From Schaalia odontolytica (GTDB lineage: Bacteria; Actinomycetota; Actinomycetes; Actinomycetales; Actinomycetaceae), in contig NZ_CP046315.1 of NCBI RefSeq assembly GCF_009730335.1, forward strand, positions 2,294,001-2,358,000: a stretch of 64,000 nt of DNA, read 5' to 3'. Shown in pieces: positions 7,529-15,886 of the stretch (the first letter of the stretch is position 1; each line of letters begins with the position of its first letter). The notes below the pieces were generated by a model. The model made no database searches. It was not told where the DNA came from and worked only from the letters and a program-made list of their open reading frames with translations. The translations under genes were made by a program, and so were the position numbers.

Positions 7529-8943
7529 GACAGGTCCTCTTCGGAGTCTTCGACGACGGCGGGCCTACCGCGCAAGTGAGAGAGGATCACGAGGCCTCCG
7601 AGTAGCGAGGCCCCGAGGACCGCAATCGCGGACACGATGTAGGTGCGAATCGTCAGGTTGTTATCGCGGGACGCCAAGTCCGCCGAGGCCACGGCGGGCC
7701 GAGCCGGAGCGGGATGCTCTGCAGCGTTGGGATGTTCGGGCCCGAACCTTGTGCCGATGTCGGTGAAGGTGAGGGCATCGAAGGGAGCGACAACACCCCA
7801 GCCAAGGGCGTCAGTGCGCTGATCGGCGGTGCCGCGCAGGGCGGTCACTTCGAGCCGATACTTCCACATGTCGGGCCCCTCATCGGGGTACGCCGAGGCC
7901 ACGAGGGCCGCGAAGCCGCCCGCGTATGCAGTCGCATAGGACGACGACGGCAGGGGCTGGTCCCCCTCGTATCCACCGACGAGGCAGTCGGCCTGGTCGA
8001 ACCAGGTCGTGAGAATGACGCCCGCAGGCACAGCGAGCTTGACGTGCGCGCCGTGCACCTGCTGCTCCGAAGCCGAACCATCCGCGTTCGAGGCGGTCAC
8101 CCCCAGCACACCCGGGTACGCGGCCGGGTAGACGACGTGATCCGTTTCCTGGCCCTGGTACACGTTGCCGGTCGAGGCCACGACGAGGGCCCTGCCGCGC
8201 ACTGCGTTAATCGCGGCCTCCAGCTGGGGGTCGCCATCGGGGGCGGACTGCGCGACGACGATGATCTGCGCGCCGTGGTCGGCGGCCCACTGGATCCCGC
8301 GGCCCACCTTCGACATGAAGGTCTCTTCGCCTTCCTTCTGCGGGCGGTTTTCCTGAAGACCGGTCTCGACGCGCACCGGGAGGATCTTCGCCTCGGGGGC
8401 GACGCCGACGAGGCCCGATCCCATCTCCTTGGGCAGCTCCTGCGCGGCGATCGCGCCCGCGATGGCGGTACCGTGTTCGCCGACGTCGACGCGCCCGTCG
8501 GTGTTTTCACCGCTCAGGTCGATGCCTGGGAGTACCACGGGGCCGTCCGACCCCTGGAAGTGCTGGTTGCCGGCGGCTACGCCCGAGTCGATGATCGCGA
8601 CCGTCACGCCGCGGCCTCGTGAGACCTCCCAGGCACGACGTACTCCAACAGCGTCGAAGATGGCGGGCGTTTGCTTGATGTACGAGGGCGAGTTCTGCGA
8701 GCATTCGCCGCCCTCGGAATCGCTTGCGGGGGTCGTCGCCGACGACGAGGGAGTCGCCGTCGGCGTCGGACGCACGCTCGGGGTCGGTACCGGGTCCGCG
8801 TGGGCGACGCCGGGGCCGAACGCACCGGAGTCATCAGGCGAGACGACCGGCGCGGCGATAGGCACGAGCGCGAGTCCTGCGATCAGCGAGGCCCCGACGA
8901 GGCCTCGGCCCAAAGACCGGGAACGCGCGCGGCGGGTACTCAC
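7525..8943 (-). CDS. mycP: membrane-anchored mycosin MycP
   Basis: This 472-residue subtilisin has the canonical mycosin layout: signal peptide (about 1-49), Pro/Thr/Ser-rich stretch (50-80), protease domain, a Pro/Ala linker and a C-terminal membrane helix (about 433-455) with a short acidic cytosolic tail. The triad is Asp119 (IIDSGV), His157 (EHGTAIAG) and Ser335 in SSSYATAY, with Asn260. The Ser motif departs from the usual GTSFAAP but the nucleophile is in place. In mycobacteria MycP caps the periplasmic side of the ESX membrane complex and is needed for secretion. The gene overlaps eccB (GTGA) upstream and the next mycosin downstream, so it is translated with the core complex. Confidence 0.92.
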   Translation of the reverse strand: MSTRRARSRSLGRGLVGASLIAGLALVPIAAPVVSPDDSGAFGPGVAHADPVPTPSVRPTPTATPSSSATTPASDSEGGECSQNSPSYIKQTPAIFDAVGVRRAWEVSRGRGVTVAIIDSGVAAGNQHFQGSDGPVVLPGIDLSGENTDGRVDVGEHGTAIAGAIAAQELPKEMGSGLVGVAPEAKILPVRVETGLQENRPQKEGEETFMSKVGRGIQWAADHGAQIIVVAQSAPDGDPQLEAAINAVRGRALVVASTGNVYQGQETDHVVYPAAYPGVLGVTASNADGSASEQQVHGAHVKLAVPAGVILTTWFDQADCLVGGYEGDQPLPSSSYATAYAGGFAALVASAYPDEGPDMWKYRLEVTALRGTADQRTDALGWGVVAPFDALTFTDIGTRFGPEHPNAAEHPAPARPAVASADLASRDNNLTIRTYIVSAIAVLGASLLGGLVILSHLRGRPAVVEDSEEDLS

Positions 8944-10394
8944 TTGATCCCCACTGAGGTGGCGGCGGCCTTCGGAGACATCTCAGAGCCCGGCGGGATG
9001 AGCTCGCCCCATGCGCGCGGTACCGACGCAGCCTCGGATGACTGCCACCCGAGGGCATTCATAGAGACGGCCGGAACATCTCCGAGGGAGTGACGGAAGC
9101 CCATATCGGAGATGAAGACGTAGGACGCAGCTTCGCCGCCACCGCCGGACGTGAGGGCGAGGAGGGCGCCAGATCCGCCCGCAACAGTGACGTTGCGCGT
9201 CGTGGACGGCCCCTTCGGGGACTGCAGTGATTCCGCGTCGTAGGACGCTTCGATCGCACGCTTTTCGGGCATGGTGACCAGGTCGAACTTCGGATTGAGT
9301 CGATCAGTGGTGTCCATCTGGGCGCACAGGACCGTCCGGCTGGCCGCGTCGCGGCTCTCGTCGAACCACTCGGGCGATTCAAAGTCCTCGACGGCAGGCC
9401 AATCGTCACCAACGAAGACGGCCCGGACGGGCTCGACGTACTTGAACATCTCGGTGGGGAACTTCTTCGAGGGCGGGGCGTCCTGATACAGGCGCGCCGC
9501 AGTCGAGTTGAAGACCACCAGATTCGAGTCGTCGATCACCAGGTACGAGTTCTTGACCTGACCGGTGGAGTCGACCTGATCGAGGACCATTCCGATGGTG
9601 ATGCCCTCGTTCTTCAGGTCGCCGGGCAGGTTCGTGGCAGGCTGCCCCGCGTTCTCGATGTCGTTGTAGCTCCAGGGACGCAGAGGCGTGCCCGAAGGGA
9701 AGAGGTCGAGCCACTCGGGTTCGACGGTGATCGGATAGCTGGTGAGGTTCTGGAAGGACAGCGCCCAGTCACCCAGGCGGCTCACGCTGGAGTCGATGTA
9801 GTACTTCTTGCCTTTTTCCCGATCGACGAAGTACTTTTCTCCACTGCCGGTCGCCTGAACGAGCGCGGATGTCGCCTGCTTCACCGGAAAATTCGCCGCA
9901 GGCAGTTCCTTGGCGATCCACGTGTGGTATCCGGACTCCATGTCGCAGGAGAGCCACTGCTTACTCAGCATGTTGGGCTGCGGAACGTCATCGGGGACGT
10001 CGGGCAGACCGATCTGGGCACCGCGCGGAATGTTCTCGAGTGACGACGCTGAGGCCTGGATGTAGGGCAGCTTCGATTCGGGGCTGAGGAGCTTAGCGGT
10101 GGTCACGTTCGCAATGGGATGAAGAACGCCGTTTGCCCAGAAATAGCGGGCCCCCGTCCCCTTGACATCAACCAGCTGGTACTGTGCCTCCCCGAGCTGG
10201 GGACTCGGCGCGAAAACACGCATGCCGATTCCAACCACGCTGAGAATAACGGCGACCACGAGCCCGAAAACAAGGGGGCGTACGGGCGAGGGCGTGTCGA
10301 CTTCGCGGCCGTCGGGCGTGCCGGAGGTGAAGGCCGTGATCAGGCGGTTTCGATTAAAGCGCTGGGCTTCGAGAATGTCTTTACTCGACGGCAT
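8940..10394 (-). CDS. eccB: type VII secretion core protein EccB
   Basis: The 484-residue protein has a short cytosolic N-terminus, one membrane helix (about 41-63, RPLVFGLVVAVIL) and a large extracytoplasmic region, which is the EccB topology. The start DILEAQRFNRNRLITAF is characteristic of EccB, as are the repeat-domain segments around residues 80-130 and 240-300. Two Cys residues (about 149 and 355) may form the disulfide known from EccB structures. EccB forms the periplasmic part of the ESX complex together with MycP. It lies 3 bases after eccD and overlaps mycP by 4 bases. Confidence 0.92.
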   Translation of the reverse strand: MPSSKDILEAQRFNRNRLITAFTSGTPDGREVDTPSPVRPLVFGLVVAVILSVVGIGMRVFAPSPQLGEAQYQLVDVKGTGARYFWANGVLHPIANVTTAKLLSPESKLPYIQASASSLENIPRGAQIGLPDVPDDVPQPNMLSKQWLSCDMESGYHTWIAKELPAANFPVKQATSALVQATGSGEKYFVDREKGKKYYIDSSVSRLGDWALSFQNLTSYPITVEPEWLDLFPSGTPLRPWSYNDIENAGQPATNLPGDLKNEGITIGMVLDQVDSTGQVKNSYLVIDDSNLVVFNSTAARLYQDAPPSKKFPTEMFKYVEPVRAVFVGDDWPAVEDFESPEWFDESRDAASRTVLCAQMDTTDRLNPKFDLVTMPEKRAIEASYDAESLQSPKGPSTTRNVTVAGGSGALLALTSGGGGEAASYVFISDMGFRHSLGDVPAVSMNALGWQSSEAASVPRAWGELIPPGSEMSPKAAATSVGIK

Positions 10395-10397
10395 GAC

Positions 10398-11759
10398 TCA
10401 GCTCCACAGGTAGACGGCCAGGGGAAGCAGGACAAACAGCGACAGCACCGAGATCGTGTCGGCAATGCGCGTCAGGTGCGGGCGAGCACGAGGCCCGACG
10501 ACATTCGTGATGACGAGGACGAGGGCCGTCGCGATCGCCGACAGCGTCAGCCACGGCATGGTCCTCGGGTCCGCGTAGGCGCCGAGCACAGCGGCAACGA
10601 GGATCACGATGAGGCCGGTGAGAGCACCGAGAAGCACCTCAACGCGAGCGCGGATCGAACGCGTCTGAAGAACAAGGGAGACCGCGCCGAGCACGATGAG
10701 AGTCAGCGGCAGGGAGACCGAGCGCGTTTCGGGTGCCGTCATCAGGGCGACGGCCAGGAAGAGAGCGGCGATTGCCCCGCCGGCGCGCAGGGCGACGACG
10801 AACATGAAGGAGGTGCTGATCTGGTCGGTGATGCCCTTCGCGGGAATCTGCTCAGTTGTGTCGGCATCCAGGATGCGCACGGGGATGTGGGCCAGCGCGA
10901 TCCAGGGCGCGACCTGAAGAAGAACGATCACCAGGGCGAACAGGATGGCGGAGATACCGGCCTGAGAGAGCTGGCCGAGTCGTACCAGGAGGCCGGTGGC
11001 AGCCAAGACCGTACCGACGACAAGAGGGGCCGCGATGGAGATACGAGACCGCTTGGGCAGCGCGAGCACGGCGAGGGAGCCGATCAGGAGGCCGAGGCCG
11101 GTCCACCCCCAGCCGGCTGTGTCCCAGTGGCTCTGACTCAGGCGCAGAGCCGAGGCGGCCGTCAGGAAGGGGACGGTGTGTGCGAGCGCGATGCCGCTTG
11201 CCTGCGGGTGCTTCCGGGTCATCACGGCGGACGTCGCAGTCACGAGCAGGGCCGCGACGATGCCGATTGCGCCGGCAATGACGTTGTACCTCGTGACGGC
11301 TTTGGGGTCCAGGGCGGTGAGGGCGTCCGGAGGAGTAGTCGCCAGGAGGAGGGCTGCGACGAAGACGAGGCCCGCCGCGGAGAGCGCGGCAAGAGTGCGA
11401 GCGTCCTCACGCGTCCAAGGAGTGGACACTCTTTCGACGACTTGACCAACCGCTTCGGTGAGGTCGTCATAGACCATATCGGAAGCGCCCTCACCCAGCG
11501 GCTCGAGGGTGAGGGCCGCACCGGCGCGCACTCCCTGTGCGGACAGAGACTTGGATTGGTCGAGCAGACGGCCCGAGGCCGTGCGCACCGCGAAGCCATC
11601 ATTCGTTGGCTGATCAGTGAAAGCGCCCACCGTTTCAACCATTCCGGGGAGAAGCTCCACCAGGGGAATCGACTGCGGAAGCGTCACGTCACTACGGTCA
11701 ACGCCGTACGTAATCGTGAGCGGAATCAGCGCCACTCCTCGTGATGGTTTCGATGCCAT
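10398..11759 (-). CDS. eccD: type VII secretion membrane protein EccD
   Basis: The 453-residue product has an N-terminal ubiquitin-like (YukD-like) domain of about 90 residues, a linker, then about eleven hydrophobic segments from residue 125 to the end. That is the EccD fold, which forms the membrane barrel of ESX complexes; mycobacterial EccD works as a dimer within each protomer. GGGAGG precedes the ATG by about 6 bases. It is the first gene of a leftward operon (eccD-eccB-mycP-mycosin-mycosin) and has a good promoter at 11816-11844. A second EccD-like gene lies at 14312-15748. Confidence 0.9.
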   Translation of the reverse strand: MASKPSRGVALIPLTITYGVDRSDVTLPQSIPLVELLPGMVETVGAFTDQPTNDGFAVRTASGRLLDQSKSLSAQGVRAGAALTLEPLGEGASDMVYDDLTEAVGQVVERVSTPWTREDARTLAALSAAGLVFVAALLLATTPPDALTALDPKAVTRYNVIAGAIGIVAALLVTATSAVMTRKHPQASGIALAHTVPFLTAASALRLSQSHWDTAGWGWTGLGLLIGSLAVLALPKRSRISIAAPLVVGTVLAATGLLVRLGQLSQAGISAILFALVIVLLQVAPWIALAHIPVRILDADTTEQIPAKGITDQISTSFMFVVALRAGGAIAALFLAVALMTAPETRSVSLPLTLIVLGAVSLVLQTRSIRARVEVLLGALTGLIVILVAAVLGAYADPRTMPWLTLSAIATALVLVITNVVGPRARPHLTRIADTISVLSLFVLLPLAVYLWS

Positions 11760-11815
11760 TGGGTCCTCCCGAATGCCGCGTGATGGGGTTTTTGGCTACA
11801 CGACACAACCCTGTA

Positions 11816-11844
11816 AGTCTAGATTCTCGGTCAGGTTTTGTCAT
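11816..11844 (-). promoter_or_regulatory. promoter of the eccD operon
   Basis: On the minus strand ATGACA (11844-11839), a 17-base spacer and TAGACT (11821-11816) fit a housekeeping-sigma promoter (5 of 6 matches in the -35). Transcription would start about 50 bases before the eccD ATG. The rightward esx genes start in the same intergenic region; for them only an isolated TAGTAT at 11885-11890 was noticed. Confidence 0.55.
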
Positions 11845-11954
11845 GATTATTCCGTAACATCAAAAAAAACGATGAAAACATGGTTAGTATTCATGTGTCC
11901 CCATGCTCTCACGCATTCCGGCGAGAGAGTCCACTCATACAAATGGAGGTTCAC

Positions 11955-12260
11955 ATGGCAGACCAGAGGGCCGCAGAAGGCGCCCTAAAGCAGGGTTTCG
12001 CGGCGGTTGAGTCCACCAAGGCCGACATCGACAGCCACCTCAAGCGTCTTGAGGGCGACCTGTCGACCATCGGCAGCTCCTGGCAGGGCGCTGCGTCGGT
12101 GCAGTTCTCTTCGCTGATGGCTCAGTGGCAGGAGAACGCAGCAAAGGTTAACCAGGCTCTTCAGGATCTCGCTGACAACCTGCGCGCCACCGATTCGTCG
12201 ATGGAAGCCAACGAGTCCGAGACCGAGAACTCGTTCGCTCAGCTGCTCGGCGGACTGTGA
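11955..12260 (+). CDS. WXG100 secreted protein (first of pair)
   Basis: The 101-residue helical protein carries the WXG turn as SSWQG near residue 44, between two helices, and has no signal peptide. The ATG at 11955 has GGAGG 5 bases upstream; a longer frame from 11880 has none. WXG100 proteins are secreted as antiparallel heterodimers by ESX systems and are needed for secretion of other substrates. The C-terminal stretch (SFAQLLGGL) lacks an obvious YxxxD/E secretion signal. It is followed 22 bases later by its likely partner. Confidence 0.92.
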   Translation: MADQRAAEGALKQGFAAVESTKADIDSHLKRLEGDLSTIGSSWQGAASVQFSSLMAQWQENAAKVNQALQDLADNLRATDSSMEANESETENSFAQLLGGL

Positions 12261-12282
12261 GAGATTAGATTAGGAGACTGAC

Positions 12283-12564
12283 ATGGATTTCCAGGTAAAT
12301 TACGGCGCTCTTGACGCCGCTGCCGCTGACATCAACACCGGTGCCGCTAACCTGCAGAACTGCCTCGACGATCTCGAGCAGACGCTGAACCAGCTGCGCT
12401 CGTCGTGGGAAGGCCAGACGCAGGAAGCCTACGACGTTGCTCAGCGTCAGTGGAACCAGGGCCTCGAGGGCCTGAAGGACGTGCTGCGCCGCACCTCCTC
12501 CGCCGTTGACTCGGCTCGCTCCAACTACCAGCAGACGGACCAGTCCAACGCTGCCCGCTTCTGA
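12283..12564 (+). CDS. WXG100 secreted protein (second of pair)
   Basis: The 93-residue protein has the helix-WXG-helix layout with SSWEG near residue 40 and no signal peptide. AGGAG lies 7 bases before the ATG. It ends with YQQTDQSNAARF; Y-x-x-x-D (YQQTD) fits the general type VII secretion signal, so this member probably carries the export signal for the pair. Together with the gene ending at 12260 it forms a bicistron closed by a strong terminator, so the two should be made in equal amounts and apart from the machinery operons on either side. Confidence 0.93.
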   Translation: MDFQVNYGALDAAAADINTGAANLQNCLDDLEQTLNQLRSSWEGQTQEAYDVAQRQWNQGLEGLKDVLRRTSSAVDSARSNYQQTDQSNAARF

Positions 12565-12583
12565 GAGCATGAGCGCCTAGCGC

Positions 12584-12624
12584 TACGGAAAAGGGTCGTC
12601 CCTTTGGGGCGGCCCTTTTCCGTA
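12584..12624 (+). terminator. terminator of the esx bicistron
   Basis: TACGGAAAAGGG (12584-) pairs with CCCTTTTCCGTA (-12624) and the inner part continues with G-U pairs around a short loop. It lies 20 bases after the second WXG100 stop. No gene is visible from here to 12884. Confidence 0.8.
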
Positions 12625-12755
12625 CCCACGAGCGTCCGATTCCGCGCTACGACAGACCATTTTCGTGCACACAAGCGACCAGCTAGGTATTTTCCGACCC
12701 CACCCACAAGAATTTCCCAGTCGGTTACATCGGGGCGGGCGCGAGCGCATACACA

Positions 12756-12788
12756 ACCGCCGCCGTCCCGTGTCGGGACAGCGGCGGT
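12756..12788 (-). terminator. hairpin downstream of the FHA gene
   Basis: ACCGCCGC (12756-) pairs with GCGGCGGT (-12788), with an inner GTCCC/GGGAC stem. It lies about 100 bases past the stop of the leftward RDD-FHA gene. There is no long T run, so it may act as a weak or protein-assisted terminator. Confidence 0.45.
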
Positions 12789-12884
12789 GACCATTCAAAG
12801 GATCGGCGCAGCGAGACGATCAACGCGGAGACACGACCGACGCACGAGAGGATCAACGTGGCGAGGGATCGCCCGCCAACAGGG

Positions 12885-14312
12885 TCAGTGCACCGAATCG
12901 GCGTCGGCGTAGACGATCGTGGCTCGCCGATCACCCATGATGACCTCGGTACCGGCGGGCACCTCGACCGCCTGTCCACCCGTCAGTTCCATGACGCGGC
13001 CGTCGGGCGTGCGAATCTGCGTGCCGTTCGCGGAGAAGGAGTCTTCGATCCAGGCACCGGTGGCCGTGGGGCCCAGGCGCATGTGCGTACGCGAGAGCGA
13101 CATCGTGGCATCAGGGACGACGACCGCTCGCGATCCCTCGACGGCTGCGGGTGCACGCCCAAGCGTCACCGGCATGTCGATGAGCTCGCGCTGCCCAGAG
13201 TCGAAGATAAGCCACAGAAGCTGCGTGCGCGGCGACGTCACCGGCACACCCCACTGAGACTGGCCGGCACCACCCCACTGGGACGCGCCGGAGCGCTGCA
13301 CAGTCTGCACGTCGCGGCGACTCGGCGGAGGGCCAGGCACACCGGATGCGGGAGCCGCATACTGCCCTCCCCCACCGTACGAGGCTTGGGCGGGCTGAGG
13401 GGACACCTGCTGAGTGGGAGCTCCCCAGCTGGGCGGGGCGGGAACCTGGGCGGGAGCGGCAGGCGCGGCAGGCACAGCGGGCACCGCGGGAGCGGCGGGC
13501 GTGGACGGTGCTGCGGGACGCTGAGGCGCGGGGCGATGAGTATCCGGCGCGCCCTGGGGCGGCGCGAGGAGTGTGTCGAACTCGTTGGGCTCGCGCACTG
13601 CGGGAGCAGCCGGTGCAGCAGGCACGCTGAGCGCAGCAGGAACGCTGAGCGCAGCAGGAACGCTGGGCGCAGCAGGCAGCGGGGAGACCGCCGGCGTTGC
13701 GGGTGCGCTGTCATCCTCCCCGTAGGGATCGTTCACGCGCTGACCGGGTGCCGAGTAGTCCGGCGCCGAAGAAGGCACGGGCGTCAGCGGCGCAGCGGGG
13801 GCACTCCACTGATCGGCTCCCCCGCGAACGCTATCGAACTCGCTGGGAGCCCGGCTCGGACGCTCGGAGCGCTCAACCTCACCGGGGCCCGCCGCGAGCG
13901 CCGCGTGCTTGCGCAGGTCGACGAAGCGGGTGCGGGTGGGGCCGCTCAGCCAGGTGCGCCCGTCGTGGACCATCGCATACGAGGCAAGCAGGCCCACGCC
14001 GGTGACTTGGAGGAGAACGGCGAGGGCCGTGTAGCCCAGCGCCGCGCCGAGCGACGGAGTCTGCGCGTCGTCCTCGTCGCGGATCAGGCACACACGCATG
14101 ACGGCCATGCCCGGCGTCCGGCCCGATGCGCCGAGCATGAGCGCGGAGGCAACCACTGCCTCGGCGGTGACCATTCCAATCGTCCACGCCGTGAAGTGCA
14201 CGTACCACGTCACACCAAGCAGGACCCCGAGGATCAGCAGGTCGATGAGATACGCGCCGACGAGCCGCGATGCGGGCGCGTGGGCGAAAGGAGTCTTCGT
14301 CGTATCAGCCAT
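12885..14312 (-). CDS. RDD membrane protein with C-terminal FHA domain
   Basis: This 475-residue protein starts with an RDD-type membrane domain (helices around 15-60 and 95-120, with ASRLVGAYLIDL). A 230-residue Pro/Ala-rich linker with repeated blocks such as VPAALS follows, then a FHA domain from about 385. FHA residues for phosphothreonine binding are present: GR in VTLGRAP, S-R-T-H in LSRTHMRL and NGT in SANGTQI. I chose ATG at 14312, which overlaps the TAA stop of the upstream gene (TAATG), over a TTG at 14330. It sits between the EccD-like gene and the esx pair. FHA proteins read marks made by Ser/Thr kinases; a kinase gene lies at 25376-26893. Linking secretion to phosphorylation is inference. 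Confidence 0.85.
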   Translation of the reverse strand: MADTTKTPFAHAPASRLVGAYLIDLLILGVLLGVTWYVHFTAWTIGMVTAEAVVASALMLGASGRTPGMAVMRVCLIRDEDDAQTPSLGAALGYTALAVLLQVTGVGLLASYAMVHDGRTWLSGPTRTRFVDLRKHAALAAGPGEVERSERPSRAPSEFDSVRGGADQWSAPAAPLTPVPSSAPDYSAPGQRVNDPYGEDDSAPATPAVSPLPAAPSVPAALSVPAALSVPAAPAAPAVREPNEFDTLLAPPQGAPDTHRPAPQRPAAPSTPAAPAVPAVPAAPAAPAQVPAPPSWGAPTQQVSPQPAQASYGGGGQYAAPASGVPGPPPSRRDVQTVQRSGASQWGGAGQSQWGVPVTSPRTQLLWLIFDSGQRELIDMPVTLGRAPAAVEGSRAVVVPDATMSLSRTHMRLGPTATGAWIEDSFSANGTQIRTPDGRVMELTGGQAVEVPAGTEVIMGDRRATIVYADADSVH

Positions 14313-15748
14313 TACAGGACTGCCCTCCAAGCAAACTCGAAGAGACCCGAGGAGATAACCGCCGCGGGAAGGAGTGTAAAGATGCAGAAAGTCTGCAAGA
14401 AGTCGAGGATCGTCCCCGAAAGGGCGGCGTCGCCCTTAGGAACGTGCAGCGTCATCCACAGGACCGTCGCGATCGCGATAATCAGCAGGATGGACAACGG
14501 GAGCAGGGGGAACAGCGAGTACGTTGCTTCGCTGGTCCCCACCGCCAAGGACTGCGACCACTTGCCAAACAGGAACGCACACCCGACGCCCGCAGCGGCG
14601 ACGCGAGGCAGGATCTGACCGACATGCGCGCGAATCCCCCGAGGTGCCGTCAATAGGGTCACGATGGACATGATGACGAAGATGAAGCCGCCGAGGCCTC
14701 GGCCCAACGTGATCGCGGGAGTCACCGTATATGCCAGGGGAATGCCGCCGACCAGGATGAACAGCGTCGAGGCGGCCACCAGGAGGGTGTACCGAGCGTC
14801 GGTGTGCCCGAGGGCGTCCGCCATACGGCCGCCGGTCAGCGTGCTGGGCTTTTGCGCGGGAGGCTGACGGATGCGCGACGCGATCGTCTGCACCGACGCG
14901 GAATCAATGAGCTGGCTGTCGGGCACACGCAGCGCAAAACGGGGCGCCATCAGGAACAGGAACACTCCGAGGAGGAGAGCCAGCGGAGCGATGTCGATGA
15001 GGCCGAACATCGGGTAGGCGCCAATCGTGACGAGAGCCGTGGCGCCGATCCACGCGAAGAGGGCGCTGAGCGCGGTGGGGGTCGTCGTCAGCGACACGAC
15101 CGCCAGCGAAACCGCGAGGGCAACCCACACGCCGATCACAGGGGCGACCGACAGGGCGTGGATGCCGGACATTGACACGAAGCCGATCGCGCTATATCCG
15201 GCGAGCGCGGGCATCAGGAGTAGCAGGGCAGGCCTCGAACGGACCATGCGCGAAGCGAAAAGCGGGAGGATGGAAGCAGCGCAGCACACGGCGGCACACG
15301 CGCCGCGCGCCCACAGCGGGATCTTCGCGACTTCGACGGCCCACTTCGGGCCATCCTCGGGGTGAGCAAAGCCAATCAGGGCCGCATCTCCGAGCATCGG
15401 CAGGAGGCACAGCGAGCTAACCGCACCTATCACGATGAAGCAGTAGCCGAGGAGGGCGAGGACCGGGGACAGCCACTGGTTCTCCTGGCGCTCCGAGGCC
15501 TCGTTCACCTGCTGAGCGGACAGGACGCGACTGGACAGAGCGATCGTCGAGCCTGCGGGCAGGTCACGACCGAGGACAGCTGCGCCGTCGAGGGGACGCC
15601 CATCGGCGTAGGAGACGCGCACGGAGGGAAGGGACAGATCGATCTCCAGCATGGCGCACAGGCCCGCGACCGTCGTCCCTTCGGGAGCGGCGAAATCGGA
15701 GGTGCCATCGGAGTCGATAACAGTCACTGACACCATGGTGGCGCTCAT
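14312..15748 (-). CDS. second EccD-like membrane protein
   Basis: The 478-residue protein begins with a ubiquitin-like domain of about 75 residues (VSVTVIDSDG; VSYADGRPLDG; LPAGSTIAL) followed by about eleven membrane segments, the same plan as EccD, but with little visible sequence identity to the product of 10398-11759. The ATG at 15748 is preceded by GGAGG and is preferred to an upstream GTG at 15793. The gene is divergent from eccC and overlaps the RDD-FHA gene. Each ESX protomer contains two EccD copies in mycobacteria; here two different EccD-type subunits could form that pair. This is inferred from the fold only. Confidence 0.75.
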   Translation of the reverse strand: MSATMVSVTVIDSDGTSDFAAPEGTTVAGLCAMLEIDLSLPSVRVSYADGRPLDGAAVLGRDLPAGSTIALSSRVLSAQQVNEASERQENQWLSPVLALLGYCFIVIGAVSSLCLLPMLGDAALIGFAHPEDGPKWAVEVAKIPLWARGACAAVCCAASILPLFASRMVRSRPALLLLMPALAGYSAIGFVSMSGIHALSVAPVIGVWVALAVSLAVVSLTTTPTALSALFAWIGATALVTIGAYPMFGLIDIAPLALLLGVFLFLMAPRFALRVPDSQLIDSASVQTIASRIRQPPAQKPSTLTGGRMADALGHTDARYTLLVAASTLFILVGGIPLAYTVTPAITLGRGLGGFIFVIMSIVTLLTAPRGIRAHVGQILPRVAAAGVGCAFLFGKWSQSLAVGTSEATYSLFPLLPLSILLIIAIATVLWMTLHVPKGDAALSGTILDFLQTFCIFTLLPAAVISSGLFEFAWRAVL

Positions 15749-15778
15749 GTAACCTCCGTTCTCAGGTAAACAACAGTG

Positions 15779-15842
15779 CCCAGTGTAATGCACCGACGCT
15801 AACCGCCGGTTAAAACTTGGAAGTCCACTCAGCTACACTGGG
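15779..15842. promoter_or_regulatory. symmetrical divergent control region with palindrome
   Basis: The 9-mer TACACTGGG occurs at 15834-15842 on the plus strand and, inverted, at 15787-15779, so each divergent gene (eccC and the EccD-like gene) has the same TACACT -10-like element followed by GGG. Midway, 15800-15812 is a palindrome, TAACC-GCC-GGTTA. The layout suggests one regulator binding between two matched promoters. No good -35 hexamers were seen. Confidence 0.4.
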
Positions 15843-15886
15843 TGCAGTCGCATCGAACACGTACGCGCACAGCGCGAGGAGACCTG

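Noticed and set aside
12604-12912. Open frame on the plus strand after the esx pair
   Set aside because: It begins inside a terminator hairpin, runs into the 3' end of the opposite FHA gene and has no ribosome site or domain.
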